Under the pieces are notes generated by a model. It did no database searches. It was given only the letters and a program-made list of their open reading frames with translations, and was not told the DNA's origin. The translations under genes were made by a program, and so were the position numbers. From the NCBI GenBank assembly GCA_913048545.1, contig CAJWWH010000009.1, positions 1 through 28,516 of the forward strand: a DNA stretch of 28,516 nucleotides, given 5' to 3'. Below, piece by piece: positions 1-8,570 of this stretch (the stretch's first letter is position 1; each line of letters opens with the position of its first letter). Source of the stretch: an uncultured Opitutia bacterium. Lineage in GTDB: Bacteria > Verrucomicrobiota > Verrucomicrobiae > Opitutales > MB11C04.

Positions 1-407
1 AATTCAATATGTCCACTGGGTAAGCCAAGCTCGGAAGCTCCCTGAATCACGCCCAGTTGATAAGATTTTCCAGGAATTCCATAGGCTCGATTATTGGAAA
101 GATAGACCTCTGCTTCTTGCTCAATCAATTCCGGGTCTTTGATGACCATCAATTTTACACGACTGTAATATCCTGCACGGACTGCTTCATAATGATCAAG
201 TGACTTCCAGTGGTCTTCGTCCAACCGCCAGAGGCAGCCATGAGTCATTTTATCCTTCTGCTCTTCAATCCCGGCATAACCGTTGCCGTTAATGAAATAG
301 CTCCAACCACTCAAATGTGCGGCTGAGACGAATTCAGAACCCGGACAACGGGAGCGCATTTGAATCGAATTCATGTTTGAGCCGTAGGCAAAATAAAGAG
401 AATCCAT
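1..407 (-). CDS. Gamma-glutamylcyclotransferase-like protein (AIG2/GGCT fold), 3' end outside window
   Basis: The reverse strand is open from an ATG at 407 to the window edge, giving the first 135 residues without a stop. The protein opens MDSLYFAYGSNMNSIQM; the YFAYGSNM stretch close to the N-terminus is the substrate-loop signature of the gamma-glutamylcyclotransferase/AIG2 superfamily. Further on it has GCLWRLDEDHWKSLDHYE and an AGYYSRV segment, which fit the same small beta-barrel fold, where an acidic residue acts as catalytic base. Family members cyclise gamma-glutamyl amines or peptides to 5-oxoproline and are soluble cytoplasmic proteins. The exact substrate cannot be told from this fragment. 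It is transcribed away from rpsO, with 232 bp between the two starts. The family is well supported; the enzymatic activity is inferred. Confidence 0.8.
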   Translation of the reverse strand, partial: MDSLYFAYGSNMNSIQMRSRCPGSEFVSAAHLSGWSYFINGNGYAGIEEQKDKMTHGCLWRLDEDHWKSLDHYEAVRAGYYSRVKLMVIKDPELIEQEAEVYLSNNRAYGIPGKSYQLGVIQGASELGLPSGHIE

Positions 408-526
408 TCAATGATATTGAGCATTTGAAGAGAAGCTAGCAAGTGGGAAGCTTTCAAGCTTGTATAATGTGAATAATTATCTAACATATTTCATCAGCGT
501 TAGAGGCCTTCATCATGACTGTCTCC

Positions 527-556
527 TTGATATCCGGTTTTTTGCTTCTGTAATTA
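527..556 (+). promoter_or_regulatory. Candidate rpsO promoter
   Basis: TTGATA at 527-532 is followed after 17-18 bases by GTAATT/TAATTA (550-556), a sigma70-like arrangement that would start the transcript just before the paired elements of the rpsO leader. A second, perfect TATAAT lies at 463-468 but has no recognisable -35 box. I see no other content in 408-526. This is weak evidence from hexamer matching only. Confidence 0.35.
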
Positions 557-569
557 ACCGGGCGGAACG

Positions 570-611
570 GTGCTCCGGCTTACCCTGAAGCACGGATTTA
601 CAAGTGTAAAT
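570..611 (+). promoter_or_regulatory. Structured rpsO leader, candidate S15 autoregulatory element
   Basis: Two adjacent hairpins lie just upstream of the rpsO start. Hairpin 1 pairs GTGCTCCGG (570-578) with CTGAAGCAC (585-593) around a six-base loop; it has one C-A mismatch and a G-U pair (577/586) beside a closing G-C pair (578/585). Hairpin 2 pairs ATTTAC (596-601) perfectly with GTAAAT (606-611) around AAGT. There is no Shine-Dalgarno sequence between hairpin 2 and the ATG at 640. S15 is known to repress its own mRNA in several bacteria through lineage-specific leader structures, and it favours a G-U/G-C motif. Assigning that role here is inference. Confidence 0.4.
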
Positions 612-639
612 TCCACGCATCGAGAACAATAAATATAAA

Positions 640-906
640 ATGTCAGAACAAGTTAAAAAACAAAGTATAATCGAAGATAACCAGTCTCATGATAAAGACA
701 CGGGTTCAAGTGAAGTGCAAATTGCTCTTCTTTCCGCCCGCATTTCTCATTTGACCGAACATTTGAAAACTCACCGCAAGGACTTTCATTCCCGCCGAGG
801 TCTGCTGATGATGGCGGCCCGGAGAAGAAAGCTTCTGGATTATCTTAAGAGAACTGATTTGAAACGCTACCAGGCTATAATCGAAAAGCTTGAATTGCGT
901 CGTTAA
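640..906 (+). CDS. rpsO: 30S ribosomal protein S15
   Basis: The 88-residue product matches the usual S15 length (about 89). It carries the family core: [35 protein letters not shown], followed by [16 protein letters not shown] and the [12 protein letters not shown] end (each a short run within the four-helix protein). S15 binds helix 22 and the three-way junction of 16S rRNA early in small-subunit assembly and contacts 23S rRNA in bridge B4. The ATG at 640 gives the standard N-terminus although no Shine-Dalgarno is visible. It is followed by pnp, the classical rpsO-pnp order, with a hairpin between them. Translation is probably controlled through the structured leader (570-611). Identification is secure. 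Confidence 0.97.
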   Translation: MSEQVKKQSIIEDNQSHDKDTGSSEVQIALLSARISHLTEHLKTHRKDFHSRRGLLMMAARRRKLLDYLKRTDLKRYQAIIEKLELRR

Positions 907-926
907 TCTCTTTTCCAAATCCTCTG

Positions 927-950
927 TCCCGGGAAATGTTCCTCCCGGGA
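927..950 (+). terminator. rpsO-pnp intergenic hairpin (attenuator or processing site)
   Basis: TCCCGGGA occurs at 927-934 and again at 943-950. The octamer is its own reverse complement, so the two copies pair as an 8-bp stem around an eight-base loop. The only T-run (966-970) lies 15 bases downstream, so this would be a poor intrinsic terminator. It may instead be a partial attenuator or RNase processing point between rpsO and pnp, as in enterobacteria, where RNase III cuts in this interval. The structure is seen; the role is inferred. Confidence 0.5.
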
Positions 951-1073
951 TCACCCATTCCTTAATTTTTACACAGCAGTAACATTTTAATCTGCTGATT
1001 AGAGCTTCAGCTAAGCAATTCGGTTTAACTGAACAGAAGAAGAACACAGAAATAACTATCGAAGTACGAAATC

Positions 1074-3266
1074 ATGAAACAAAAGCACAATGTAACCGCT
1101 GAGAATCTCGGCATTCAATTATCCACCGGTACACTTGCCGGTTTAGCCGGAGGAGCCGTAACTATTTCACTGGGAGAGACGAACCTTTTTGTCTCCGCCA
1201 CCGCTGCTTCCAGTCTGCGCACGGGACAGGACTTTTTTCCACTCACTGTTGATTATAAGGAAAAGTTTACCGCTGCCGGCAAATTTCCCGGCGGATATTT
1301 CAAGCGTGAAGGACGTCCGAGTGAAAAAGAAATTTTAACATCCCGTCTGTGTGATCGTCCGTTAAGGCCACTTTTTCCCAAAGGATTTCTTAACGAAGTT
1401 CAGGTGATAGGATACTTGCTTTCCACCGATCAGGTAAATGAGGCGGATGTATTAATGGTCAATGGAGCTTCAGCTGCATTGATGATTTCGGATATTCCCT
1501 GGAATGGTCCAATTGGCTGTGTGCGACTGGGCGAAATCAACGGTGAGTTCGTGGTTAATCCCACCAACGAGCAAATGTATGATTCCACCCTGGATCTCAT
1601 TTATGTGGGAAGCGAAAAAGAGATGATGATGATTGAAGGTTCGGCGGATCAAATTCCAGAAGATCGCTTCGTGCAGGCACTTGAATATGCACACGAACAA
1701 ATTCAGGACATCATTTCCGCTCAGATAAAATTAGCGGAGCTTTGCGGGAAGGAAAAGAAAAACTTCGATTTGGTTAAAGTCCCCGATGATGTGCTTGCAC
1801 TTTGTAAAGAAATTACTGGAAACCGTATGGAGGAGGCAATCTTTGCAGATTCCAAGCAGGAAAGACAGGAAGCGGTGGATGTAATCAAGGAAGAAGCCCT
1901 CGTCGCTTGTGAAGAGAAATTTGGGGAGGATTTTAATCCTGATCATGTCAAAATGGCATACGAAGTCATCCAGGAAGATGTGTATCGAGAAAATATTCTG
2001 GTGCGTGGAAAAAGAGCTGATGGCCGTCAGCCTGCTGACCTGCGTGAAATTTCCTGTGAAACCGGGGTTCTTCCGCGCGTTCACGGATCCGCTATTTTCA
2101 CCCGTGGAGAAACTCAGTCTTTGGTTATGTCCACCCTTGGCACAAGCCGAGATGTTCAGGATCTCGACGGATTGACAGGTGGTCCAACCGCGAAATCATT
2201 TATATTGCATTATAATTTCCCTCCCTTTTCCGTGGGGGAAGCCGGACGCTTTGGTTTTACAAGCAGGCGCGAAATGGGACACGGTGCCCTGGCCGAACGG
2301 TCAGTGTTACCCGTGCTGCCGCCCGAAGATGATTTTCCCTATGCAATTCGTATTGTTTCCGAGATTATGTCTTCGAACGGCTCAACTTCAATGGCCAGTG
2401 TCTGTGGAGGTTCACTTGCGTTAATGGATGCTGGAGTTCCTATTTCCAAGCATGTTGCCGGTATTTCAACCGGTCTCGTAACGGAGATGGATGAAGAAGG
2501 CAAAATAACCAAGCATGTTGTGCTTACTGACATCATCGGTGCGGAAGACCATTTCGGAGATATGGACTTTAAAGTTTGCGGAACCCGCGACGGGGTAACC
2601 GGATTCCAGCTTGACCTTAAAATCCAGGGTCTTCCATTTGATATCGCCAAAGAAGCGGTTAAGCAAGTGACTGAGGCACGCATGAAAATCCTTTCCTCTA
2701 TGGAAGAATGCCTTCCTTCTCACCGTAAAGAATTACGCGATCATGCTCCGCGTATTGAAGTCGTTCAAATTGATCCTGAGAAAATTGGCGCACTTATTGG
2801 ACCCGGAGGTAAGAATATTCGCCGCATTACTGAAGTAACGGGAGCTAATTTGGACATTGACGAGGATAACAGCGGGAAAATCAGGGTCTATGCAAGCGAC
2901 TCGGCCGCAATGGACCGTGCACTTCAGGAAATTGACCTGGTCACCGGAGAAATTGAAGCCGGCAAGTCATACCGAGGTATTGTCCGCGGAGTAAAAGAAT
3001 TTGGTGCCTTCGTGGAATGTCTTCCCGGGAAAGAAGGGCTTTGTCACATTTCAGAACTTGCCGATTTTCGGGTCAACAAAACCGAAGATATCTGCAAGTT
3101 GGGAGATGAAATTATTGTCAAATGTATCGGGATCGATGACAAGGGGCGCGTAAAGCTTAGCCGCCGGGCAGCACTTGAAGAGGAAAAGTCCAAAGAAGAA
3201 TCTTCCGACACGCCTGATAATGAGGAAGAAAAGACCGAGGGAAGTTCGGAGACGGAGGAATCTTAA
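1074..3266 (+). CDS. pnp: Polyribonucleotide nucleotidyltransferase (PNPase)
   Basis: This 730-residue protein has full PNPase architecture. There are two RNase PH-like domains (about 1-230 and 320-545) separated by the alpha-helical linker, a KH domain (about 560-620, with the [11 protein letters not shown] loop) and an S1 domain (about 629-700, [14 protein letters not shown]). A Glu/Ser-rich acidic tail fills roughly the last 30 residues. The second PH domain keeps the catalytic [13 protein letters not shown] segment. PNPase degrades RNA 3' to 5' by phosphorolysis, as a trimer, often within a degradosome. The ATG at 1074 is the first start in frame giving the normal N-terminus; it has no clear Shine-Dalgarno. 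It follows rpsO at 167 bp and ends just before a strong terminator. Identification is secure. Confidence 0.98.
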   Translation: MKQKHNVTAENLGIQLSTGTLAGLAGGAVTISLGETNLFVSATAASSLRTGQDFFPLTVDYKEKFTAAGKFPGGYFKREGRPSEKEILTSRLCDRPLRPLFPKGFLNEVQVIGYLLSTDQVNEADVLMVNGASAALMISDIPWNGPIGCVRLGEINGEFVVNPTNEQMYDSTLDLIYVGSEKEMMMIEGSADQIPEDRFVQALEYAHEQIQDIISAQIKLAELCGKEKKNFDLVKVPDDVLALCKEITGNRMEEAIFADSKQERQEAVDVIKEEALVACEEKFGEDFNPDHVKMAYEVIQEDVYRENILVRGKRADGRQPADLREISCETGVLPRVHGSAIFTRGETQSLVMSTLGTSRDVQDLDGLTGGPTAKSFILHYNFPPFSVGEAGRFGFTSRREMGHGALAERSVLPVLPPEDDFPYAIRIVSEIMSSNGSTSMASVCGGSLALMDAGVPISKHVAGISTGLVTEMDEEGKITKHVVLTDIIGAEDHFGDMDFKVCGTRDGVTGFQLDLKIQGLPFDIAKEAVKQVTEARMKILSSMEECLPSHRKELRDHAPRIEVVQIDPEKIGALIGPGGKNIRRITEVTGANLDIDEDNSGKIRVYASDSAAMDRALQEIDLVTGEIEAGKSYRGIVRGVKEFGAFVECLPGKEGLCHISELADFRVNKTEDICKLGDEIIVKCIGIDDKGRVKLSRRAALEEEKSKEESSDTPDNEEEKTEGSSETEES

Positions 3267-3299
3267 GGGATTGCTCTTTTCTTTTAACCTTACTATTTC

Positions 3300-3334
3300 A
3301 AGGGGAGTGGCGTTCATCGCCCTCCCCTTTTTTT
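3300..3334 (+). terminator. Intrinsic terminator of the rpsO-pnp unit
   Basis: AAGGGGAG (3300-3307) pairs with CTCCCCTT (3322-3329), continued by GGCG (3309-3312) with CGCC (3318-3321), with one bulged T and a five-base TTCAT loop. The T-tract runs 3328-3334 and ends exactly before the surE ATG at 3335. This is a textbook rho-independent terminator for pnp. Confidence 0.88.
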
Positions 3335-4141
3335 ATGAATTCTGAAAAACCACTCGCTCTTTTAACCAACGATGATGGAATTGATTCCTTCTTTTTTCGC
3401 GTATTAGTCGAGGAGGCACAGGAATATTTTGAAGTTTTTATCTGTGCTCCCGATGGTGAGAGAAGTTGGATCGGGCACGCGATTTCGAGGCACCAAAAAC
3501 TACGCCCTGTACAAAAAGATGATGCCTTCTCATGCCAAGCCTATTCGCTTAATGGCACGCCTGCAGACTGTGTAAATTTTGCAATTGGCAACCTTTTACC
3601 CCGGGAGCCTGACCTGGTGATCAGCGGGATTAACCTTGGATACAATGTCACCCTCCCCATGATCCTTTCTTCCGGTACCGTGGGGGCAGCGTTGGAGGGA
3701 TCGCTACTGGGGATTCGTTCATTTGCCTCGAGTATGTCCCTGCCTGTTGAGAGTTTTGAGGAAATCCGTGAGAATTTGGGTAAGGTGGATGGGGAGATTG
3801 GAGAATCCCTCAGGCATGCCGCCCACAAGACCGCATTCTACGCAAAAGAATGGCTCCATCATTCTGACCGTGAAGGATTGCAGGTGCACAACCTGAATTT
3901 CCCCAGTAATTTTAACGGGAAAGATAATCCAATTTTATCATTTGCCGGTTCTCTTAAATTGGGAAGCCTTTTTCAAAAAGTGGAAAATGAAGATTACCAC
4001 CAGCTTTTTTATGATCCAGCATGGTTGGAGCAAAATGAGCCTGAAATCGGGTCGGATCTTTGGGTCTTGGAGCAGGGGAAACCCACAGTTTCCCGTTTGA
4101 ATTTTGCTGATATTGCGGGGAGGAAACACCTTCAGCCCTGA
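3335..4141 (+). CDS. surE: 5'/3'-nucleotidase SurE
   Basis: SurE is a metal-dependent nucleoside-monophosphate phosphatase linked to stationary-phase survival. The 268-residue product opens LALLTNDDGIDS, with the metal-binding pair D13-D14. It also has ERSWIGHA near residue 42 (the phosphate-binding Ser loop), SGINLGYN at 97-104 with the conserved Asn at 100, and SGTVGAALEG at 113-122. The length is typical. The start codon follows directly on the T-tract of the pnp terminator, and there is no Shine-Dalgarno and no room for a promoter-proximal leader. The conserved NDDGID begins only ten codons in, so no later start is plausible. Expression would need readthrough or an internal signal. The family call is secure. 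Confidence 0.93.
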   Translation: MNSEKPLALLTNDDGIDSFFFRVLVEEAQEYFEVFICAPDGERSWIGHAISRHQKLRPVQKDDAFSCQAYSLNGTPADCVNFAIGNLLPREPDLVISGINLGYNVTLPMILSSGTVGAALEGSLLGIRSFASSMSLPVESFEEIRENLGKVDGEIGESLRHAAHKTAFYAKEWLHHSDREGLQVHNLNFPSNFNGKDNPILSFAGSLKLGSLFQKVENEDYHQLFYDPAWLEQNEPEIGSDLWVLEQGKPTVSRLNFADIAGRKHLQP

Positions 4142-4168
4142 AGAATTCCTTTCGTTGGGGAAGCGTTG

Positions 4169-4426
4169 ATGTTACATAAGATTTTCCACTGGATATACTT
4201 GAGGAGAAGATCCTCGTTCGGAGAAAATTATAAAAAAATTGGAAAACGATCTCGGGATAATGATTTGCTTCATTATTTTCATGATTTTGGCGGGGAAACC
4301 ACAAATTCCCGCCGATCATATTGGCTATACAGAAAAATTTTCAAATTGTTCTTATGGATTTTGATTTTGGCTTTTGCCCTGTGGTTTTCTTTTGAAAGTT
4401 ATCAGGGTTTGTTAATATATGATTAA
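4169..4426 (+). CDS. Small single-pass membrane protein, unknown function
   Basis: This 85-residue ORF starts at an ATG with GGGGAAG five bases upstream, one of the better ribosome-binding sites in the window; a TTG one codon earlier is the alternative. The N-terminal two thirds are basic and hydrophilic (HWIYLRRRSSFGENYKKIGK), and a hydrophobic segment of about 18 residues (KLFLWILILAFALWFSFE) near residues 60-78 should span the membrane. I do not recognise a family. It lies 27 bp after surE and 63 bp before rpmI on the same strand, so it is probably co-transcribed with surE. That it is a real gene rests on the start signal and the tidy packing. Confidence 0.6.
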   Translation: MLHKIFHWIYLRRRSSFGENYKKIGKRSRDNDLLHYFHDFGGETTNSRRSYWLYRKIFKLFLWILILAFALWFSFESYQGLLIYD

Positions 4427-4440
4427 TTTCCTTATTGAGC

Positions 4441-4469
4441 TTGATTGAATACTTCTAATTGGTTATGTT
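4441..4469 (+). promoter_or_regulatory. Candidate promoter of the rpmI-gatB block
   Basis: TTGATT (4441-4446) and TATGTT (4464-4469) are 17 bases apart in the only sizeable gap upstream of rpmI. Both hexamers match consensus at four of six positions. I see no L20 or IF3 leader element here, and infC, the usual first gene of this cluster, is absent. Confidence 0.3.
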
Positions 4470-4489
4470 TTTACCTTTTTTAGATCGAC

Positions 4490-4675
4490 ATGAATAAAAC
4501 TCACAAAGGCATCGCGAAACGATTCAAAATAACGGGTACTGGAAAAGTCAAATTCCGTAAGCCAAGCAAGAGGCATCTTCGTCGCAAGCTAAGCACGAAA
4601 CAAGTCCGTGCCGGTCGGCAGGATCAGGTTTTGGCCAAAGGAATGGCAAAACGAGTGATCAAAGCCATTTTGTAA
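4490..4675 (+). CDS. rpmI: 50S ribosomal protein L35
   Basis: This 61-residue, strongly basic protein carries the L35 pattern: KTHKGIAKRFKITGTGKVKFRKPSKRHLRR, recognisable in pieces such as KRFKITGTGKV. L35 is a small, late-binding component of the large subunit that sits on 23S rRNA. It is slightly shorter than the usual 64-66 residues, with the C-terminus trimmed. The gene is followed 30 bp later by rplT, the nearly universal rpmI-rplT pair. The start at ATG 4490 gives the normal N-terminus; no Shine-Dalgarno is seen. Identification is secure because of the sequence and the partner gene. Confidence 0.95.
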   Translation: MNKTHKGIAKRFKITGTGKVKFRKPSKRHLRRKLSTKQVRAGRQDQVLAKGMAKRVIKAIL

Positions 4676-4705
4676 ACCACTTTAAACTACAGGAAATAAT
4701 TAGTT

Positions 4706-5065
4706 ATGCCAAGAGCACGCAATGTACCCGCAACCCGTAAACGCCGTAAAAAAGTTCTCAAAAAAGCCAAGGGGTATTTCGGGAATAAGTCTCGTCTTTT
4801 TCGTTACGCAAAGGATGCAGTTGATCGTGGGGAAGCGTATGCGTATGCTCACCGCCGCAAAAGAAAAACTGAATTTAGACAGCTTTGGATTGTTCGTATC
4901 AATGCAGCCTGCCGTGCAGAAGGTCTCCGTTACGGAGAGTTTATCCATGGACTGGCCAAGGCGAATATCGAGTTAAATCGAAAAGTGATGTCCGAGCTGG
5001 CCATTCACGAACCTGAGTCTTTTAAGGAATTGGTGGCCAAAGCAAAAGCTGCCCTCGCGGCCTAA
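4706..5065 (+). CDS. rplT: 50S ribosomal protein L20
   Basis: The 119-residue product has the L20 hallmarks: RKRRKKVLKKAKGYFG, RFRYAKDAV-like helix sequence (LFRYAKDAVDRG), AHRRKRKTEFRQLWIVRINAA in pieces, and FIHGLAKANIELNRKVMSEL. L20 binds 23S rRNA domain II during early large-subunit assembly and in some bacteria represses the infC-rpmI-rplT mRNA. Length matches the family (about 118). AGGAAA upstream of the ATG is a weak ribosome-binding site. pheS begins 23 bp downstream, so the translation genes are likely one transcript. Identification is secure. Confidence 0.97.
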   Translation: MPRARNVPATRKRRKKVLKKAKGYFGNKSRLFRYAKDAVDRGEAYAYAHRRKRKTEFRQLWIVRINAACRAEGLRYGEFIHGLAKANIELNRKVMSELAIHEPESFKELVAKAKAALAA

Positions 5066-5088
5066 CGGCCCGAACGAATCATTTCGGC

Positions 5089-6138
5089 GTGGAGCAAGAT
5101 CTCCAAGCCATTGTCGTTGAGACAGTCCGTAAACTTGAAGCGGTTACCAACCGTTCAGACTGGGACAATCTAAAAGCAACTATACTTGGCCCAAACGGAA
5201 ACTTAACCCAGATTGCCAAAGGTATCGGTAGTTTGGCCAAGGAGGATCGTCCGGCTTTCGGGCAGGCTTTAAATCGTGCCAAGAAAGAAATTGAGTCTGG
5301 ATTTAAGGATTCTCTTTCTTCGATTGAGGGAAAAGCGGATCTTCTTGCTCTGGGTGATGAGGTGGACCCCACCCTTCCACCGCCCTCCAATTTCAACGGA
5401 GGAATGCACCCGCTTACCAATACGCGGAGGAAAATAGTGTCTATTTTTCGAAAAATTGGTTTTACCGTTGCCGAGGCAACAGAAGTGGAAACTGAGTGGT
5501 TCTGTTTCGATGCATTAAATACTCCCGAAGATCATCCTGCCCGGGATGAACAGGATACCCTTTTCCTGTCGCCAGATACAAAATGGAGTAATGTGGGAAG
5601 GAAAAAAGAGGAAGCCTATCTTTTGCGAACTCATACCTCGTCCGTACAAATTAGAAGTTTACTTCGGGAGAAACCACCGCTTCGGATTATTGCCCCTGGT
5701 CGGTGTTTTCGCAGAGATACGGTTGATGCCACCCATTCCGCTAATTTTCATCAAACCGAGGGACTTTATGTTGATCATAATGTCACTCTTAAGGATTTGA
5801 AGGGTGTGCTTGATTTTTTCCTGCGTGAATTATTTGGGAATCAAGTGGAGACTCGATTGAGGCCGAGTTTCTTCCCGTTCACCGAGCCAAGCTTTGAGGT
5901 CGATTTGCGGGCACCGAATATTGGGAAACTCAGCGATCAATGGATTGAGATTATGGGATGCGGAATGGTGGATCCAAAAGTTTTAGGTTTGGTGGAACTG
6001 GACTCAGAAGAGTGGACTGGATTTGCTTTTGGTATTGGTATTGAACGAGTGGCAATGATTCTTCATGGAATCGATGATATCCGTCACTTTTACAACAATG
6101 ATTTCCGTTTTCTTTCCCAATTCAGTCAGGCATCATGA
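5089..6138 (+). CDS. pheS: Phenylalanine-tRNA ligase alpha subunit
   Basis: PheS forms the catalytic half of the alpha2beta2 phenylalanyl-tRNA synthetase. The 349-residue protein has an N-terminal coiled-coil arm (about 1-85) for tRNA binding. The class II catalytic core follows: motif 2 around residue 206 (CFRRDTVDATHSANFHQ, with the HQTEG segment) and motif 3 around 311 (GFAFGIGIERVAMI). The GTG at 5089 is the start; no ATG is available in frame between the rplT stop and the conserved N-terminal helix. The stop overlaps the pheT ATG by four bases (ATGA), implying coupled, equimolar synthesis of the two subunits. Identification is secure. Confidence 0.97.
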   Translation: MEQDLQAIVVETVRKLEAVTNRSDWDNLKATILGPNGNLTQIAKGIGSLAKEDRPAFGQALNRAKKEIESGFKDSLSSIEGKADLLALGDEVDPTLPPPSNFNGGMHPLTNTRRKIVSIFRKIGFTVAEATEVETEWFCFDALNTPEDHPARDEQDTLFLSPDTKWSNVGRKKEEAYLLRTHTSSVQIRSLLREKPPLRIIAPGRCFRRDTVDATHSANFHQTEGLYVDHNVTLKDLKGVLDFFLRELFGNQVETRLRPSFFPFTEPSFEVDLRAPNIGKLSDQWIEIMGCGMVDPKVLGLVELDSEEWTGFAFGIGIERVAMILHGIDDIRHFYNNDFRFLSQFSQAS

Positions 6139-8567
6139 AGGTAAGTGTTGAATGGTTAAAGGAATATGTTGATTTTGAGGGAAATCCAAGGGATTTAATT
6201 GATTCGCTTCCCATGCTCGGGCTTGAAGTCGAGGAAACAGGTGGAAACAAAGCTGTGAACCTCGAACATGTGGTGGTGGGCGAAGTTTTAACGAAAGAAC
6301 CACACCCGGAAGCGGATCGACTAAGTGTATGTGCGGTTCATGTTGCAGAGGGGCAGGACCCGGCAAAAATAGTCTGTGGAGCGAGTAATTTTAAAATCGG
6401 TGACCGAGTCCCCGTAGCACTGCCCGGGGCTAAATTACCGGGTGGATTTAAGATTAAAAAGTCTAAGTTACGGGGCGTCGAATCGGAAGGAATGATGTGC
6501 AGTGCATCTGAACTGAAACTCGGTTCGGATGACGAGGGGTTGATGATTTTATCCGAAAATCCCCGGATTGGCGCTCCGGTTGGGGACCTGTTTCAGGCAG
6601 ATTTGACACTGGAACTTGAAATTACTGCAAACCGTGGTGATTGTCTCAGTCATATCGGAGTGGCCCGCGAAATTTCTGCTCACTACGAATATCCGCTCAA
6701 ATTACCGGAATTACATTTTGATGCACCCACGGTTGGGAACCCCAGTGGGCAGAATCTGATTACTCAACTGGAAGTCGATTCCCCCAACTGCCCCTACTAC
6801 GCCTTATGGGGTATTCGAGGGGTTAAAATTGGGGAAAGTCCGCAATGGCTTAAAACTCGCCTTGAATCAGTCGGTGCCCGCTCGGTTAATAATGTGGTTG
6901 ATATCACCAATTTCGTCCTTCTTGAAACCGGTCAGCCTCTTCATGCGTTTGATGCTTCAAAAATTGAGGGTCAATCTGTGCATGTCCGTCAGGCACGGGA
7001 AAGTGAGAAAATTACTACCCTTGATGGTGTGGAGAGAACGTTGGATTCTGATATGATGGTAATCGCCGATCAAAAAAAATCACTGGTGATTGCGGGTATA
7101 ATGGGAAGCGTGGATGCGGAAGTCGATGATTCAACTGTTGATATTTTACTGGAAGCCGCCTGGTTTAAGCCAGGTAATGTTCGCGGTACTGCCCGTCGAT
7201 TAGGACTGCACACTGACAGTTCGCAAAGATTTTCCCGTGATGTTGATCCGAAAGGTGTTCAATTTGCTGCCCGCCGTGCAATCGACCTGATACTTGAAAT
7301 TGCAGGAGGAGAATGCATTCCGGAAACGGTTGTAATGGGGGATGAGCCAAGAAGTGCGAGGAAAATTAAAATTGAAAAGGCTTTTGTTGAGGCAAGATGT
7401 GGATTCGAAATTGATTCCGGGGAGTTGGTTCGATCATGGGAAAGACTCGGATTTGTGGTGGAAGGTGAAAACCCCTGGCTCGTTGAAGTGCCATCTTTTC
7501 GCTCTGAAGTGGACCGACCGATCGATCTAGTGGAAGAATTTATCCGAATTTTCGGAACCAAAAACCTCGGTGACTGTAAAGTCAAGATCCCTGCCATTCA
7601 TCGCGAAAATGATCCGAGTTACGAATTTTTTGAGCGGGCAATCGAAAATTTGTCGGGGCAAGGATTTCAGGAAGTGTGCAATTACAGTCTTCGGGCGGCG
7701 GAGGAGACAGAAAATTGGGTTACTGGTTTTGATGACTCTCAAATCAAACTCCATAATCCCTTAACTGCGGATCATACTCATATCCGTCATTCCCTCCTTC
7801 CCGGTTTACTCGATTCCCTGGCCAATAATCAGAAAAATCTTAATCCAATGTCTCAGGTCTTTGAGACCGGACGGGTCTTTCAAGCCGGACCGCGCGGTAA
7901 TGTTGAACTGTTAAGCGTTGCATTTGCTGCCTTCCCCACTACGGGAGTGAGGGAGTGGAAGAAAAGTGAGGATCTGAATTTCTATGATCTCAAGCGTTCG
8001 GTGAGCCGCTTATTTCATGCGACCGGAGTCAATCTGCCTAAGCAATCCTGGATGGTTTTGAGTGATTGTGCGCCCTGGCAGAGCAATCATTCCACGCGGC
8101 GGGGAGAGGTCCACCGAAACAAAATTGAAATTTCCGCGGGTGTGATTGAGCTTTCACTTTCCAAGAAAAAAGAAATTAACGGGCCAGTATTGGCCGTGGA
8201 AATTTTAATTGATCCCGTTCTGCTTTCCAAAAAAAGGAAAGCCGTGAATTTTAAGCCTTTTTCCACATTTCCTCCGGCGATTAAGGACCTGGCACTTCTT
8301 GCGGATCAGGATGAGCCCGCTGAAAAAGTCCGATCCGCTTTGGAGGCAATTGCCCTGGAAGTGGCGGATCATCAATTTCTCGTCGATCCAGTCACTATTT
8401 TTGATCTTTTTTCCGGTAGTGGATTACCGGATGGAAAGAAAAGCGTAGCCTGCGGTATGCGTTTTCGGTCCAATGACCGTACATTGGGGGAAGAAGAAGT
8501 AAACAGAGCTTTCGAGCAAATTGTTGAAAAAATTGAACAAATTACCCCTTATTCATTACGAACTTAA
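6135..8567 (+). CDS. pheT: Phenylalanine-tRNA ligase beta subunit
   Basis: The 810-residue PheT pairs with PheS. In order it shows the N-terminal region, an EMAP/OB-fold tRNA-binding domain (about 40-150, VVVGEVLTKEPHPEADRLSV), the B3/B4 editing domain that hydrolyses Tyr-tRNA(Phe) (about 210-385), and the B5 DNA-binding-like domain (about 405-480). A catalytic-like core without active-site residues comes next, followed by the ferredoxin-fold anticodon-binding domain (about 708-808, FSTFPPAIKDLALL and LGEEEVNRAFEQI). The length is that of the bacterial long form. It overlaps pheS by four bases and is followed three bases later by gatC. No frameshift or lesion is seen. Identification is secure. 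Confidence 0.97.
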   Translation: MKVSVEWLKEYVDFEGNPRDLIDSLPMLGLEVEETGGNKAVNLEHVVVGEVLTKEPHPEADRLSVCAVHVAEGQDPAKIVCGASNFKIGDRVPVALPGAKLPGGFKIKKSKLRGVESEGMMCSASELKLGSDDEGLMILSENPRIGAPVGDLFQADLTLELEITANRGDCLSHIGVAREISAHYEYPLKLPELHFDAPTVGNPSGQNLITQLEVDSPNCPYYALWGIRGVKIGESPQWLKTRLESVGARSVNNVVDITNFVLLETGQPLHAFDASKIEGQSVHVRQARESEKITTLDGVERTLDSDMMVIADQKKSLVIAGIMGSVDAEVDDSTVDILLEAAWFKPGNVRGTARRLGLHTDSSQRFSRDVDPKGVQFAARRAIDLILEIAGGECIPETVVMGDEPRSARKIKIEKAFVEARCGFEIDSGELVRSWERLGFVVEGENPWLVEVPSFRSEVDRPIDLVEEFIRIFGTKNLGDCKVKIPAIHRENDPSYEFFERAIENLSGQGFQEVCNYSLRAAEETENWVTGFDDSQIKLHNPLTADHTHIRHSLLPGLLDSLANNQKNLNPMSQVFETGRVFQAGPRGNVELLSVAFAAFPTTGVREWKKSEDLNFYDLKRSVSRLFHATGVNLPKQSWMVLSDCAPWQSNHSTRRGEVHRNKIEISAGVIELSLSKKKEINGPVLAVEILIDPVLLSKKRKAVNFKPFSTFPPAIKDLALLADQDEPAEKVRSALEAIALEVADHQFLVDPVTIFDLFSGSGLPDGKKSVACGMRFRSNDRTLGEEEVNRAFEQIVEKIEQITPYSLRT

Positions 8568-8570
8568 AGA

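Noticed and set aside
4427..4489. L20/IF3 autoregulatory leader before rpmI
   Set aside because: The gap is only 63 bases, infC is absent, and I see no stem structure matching the known leader types.
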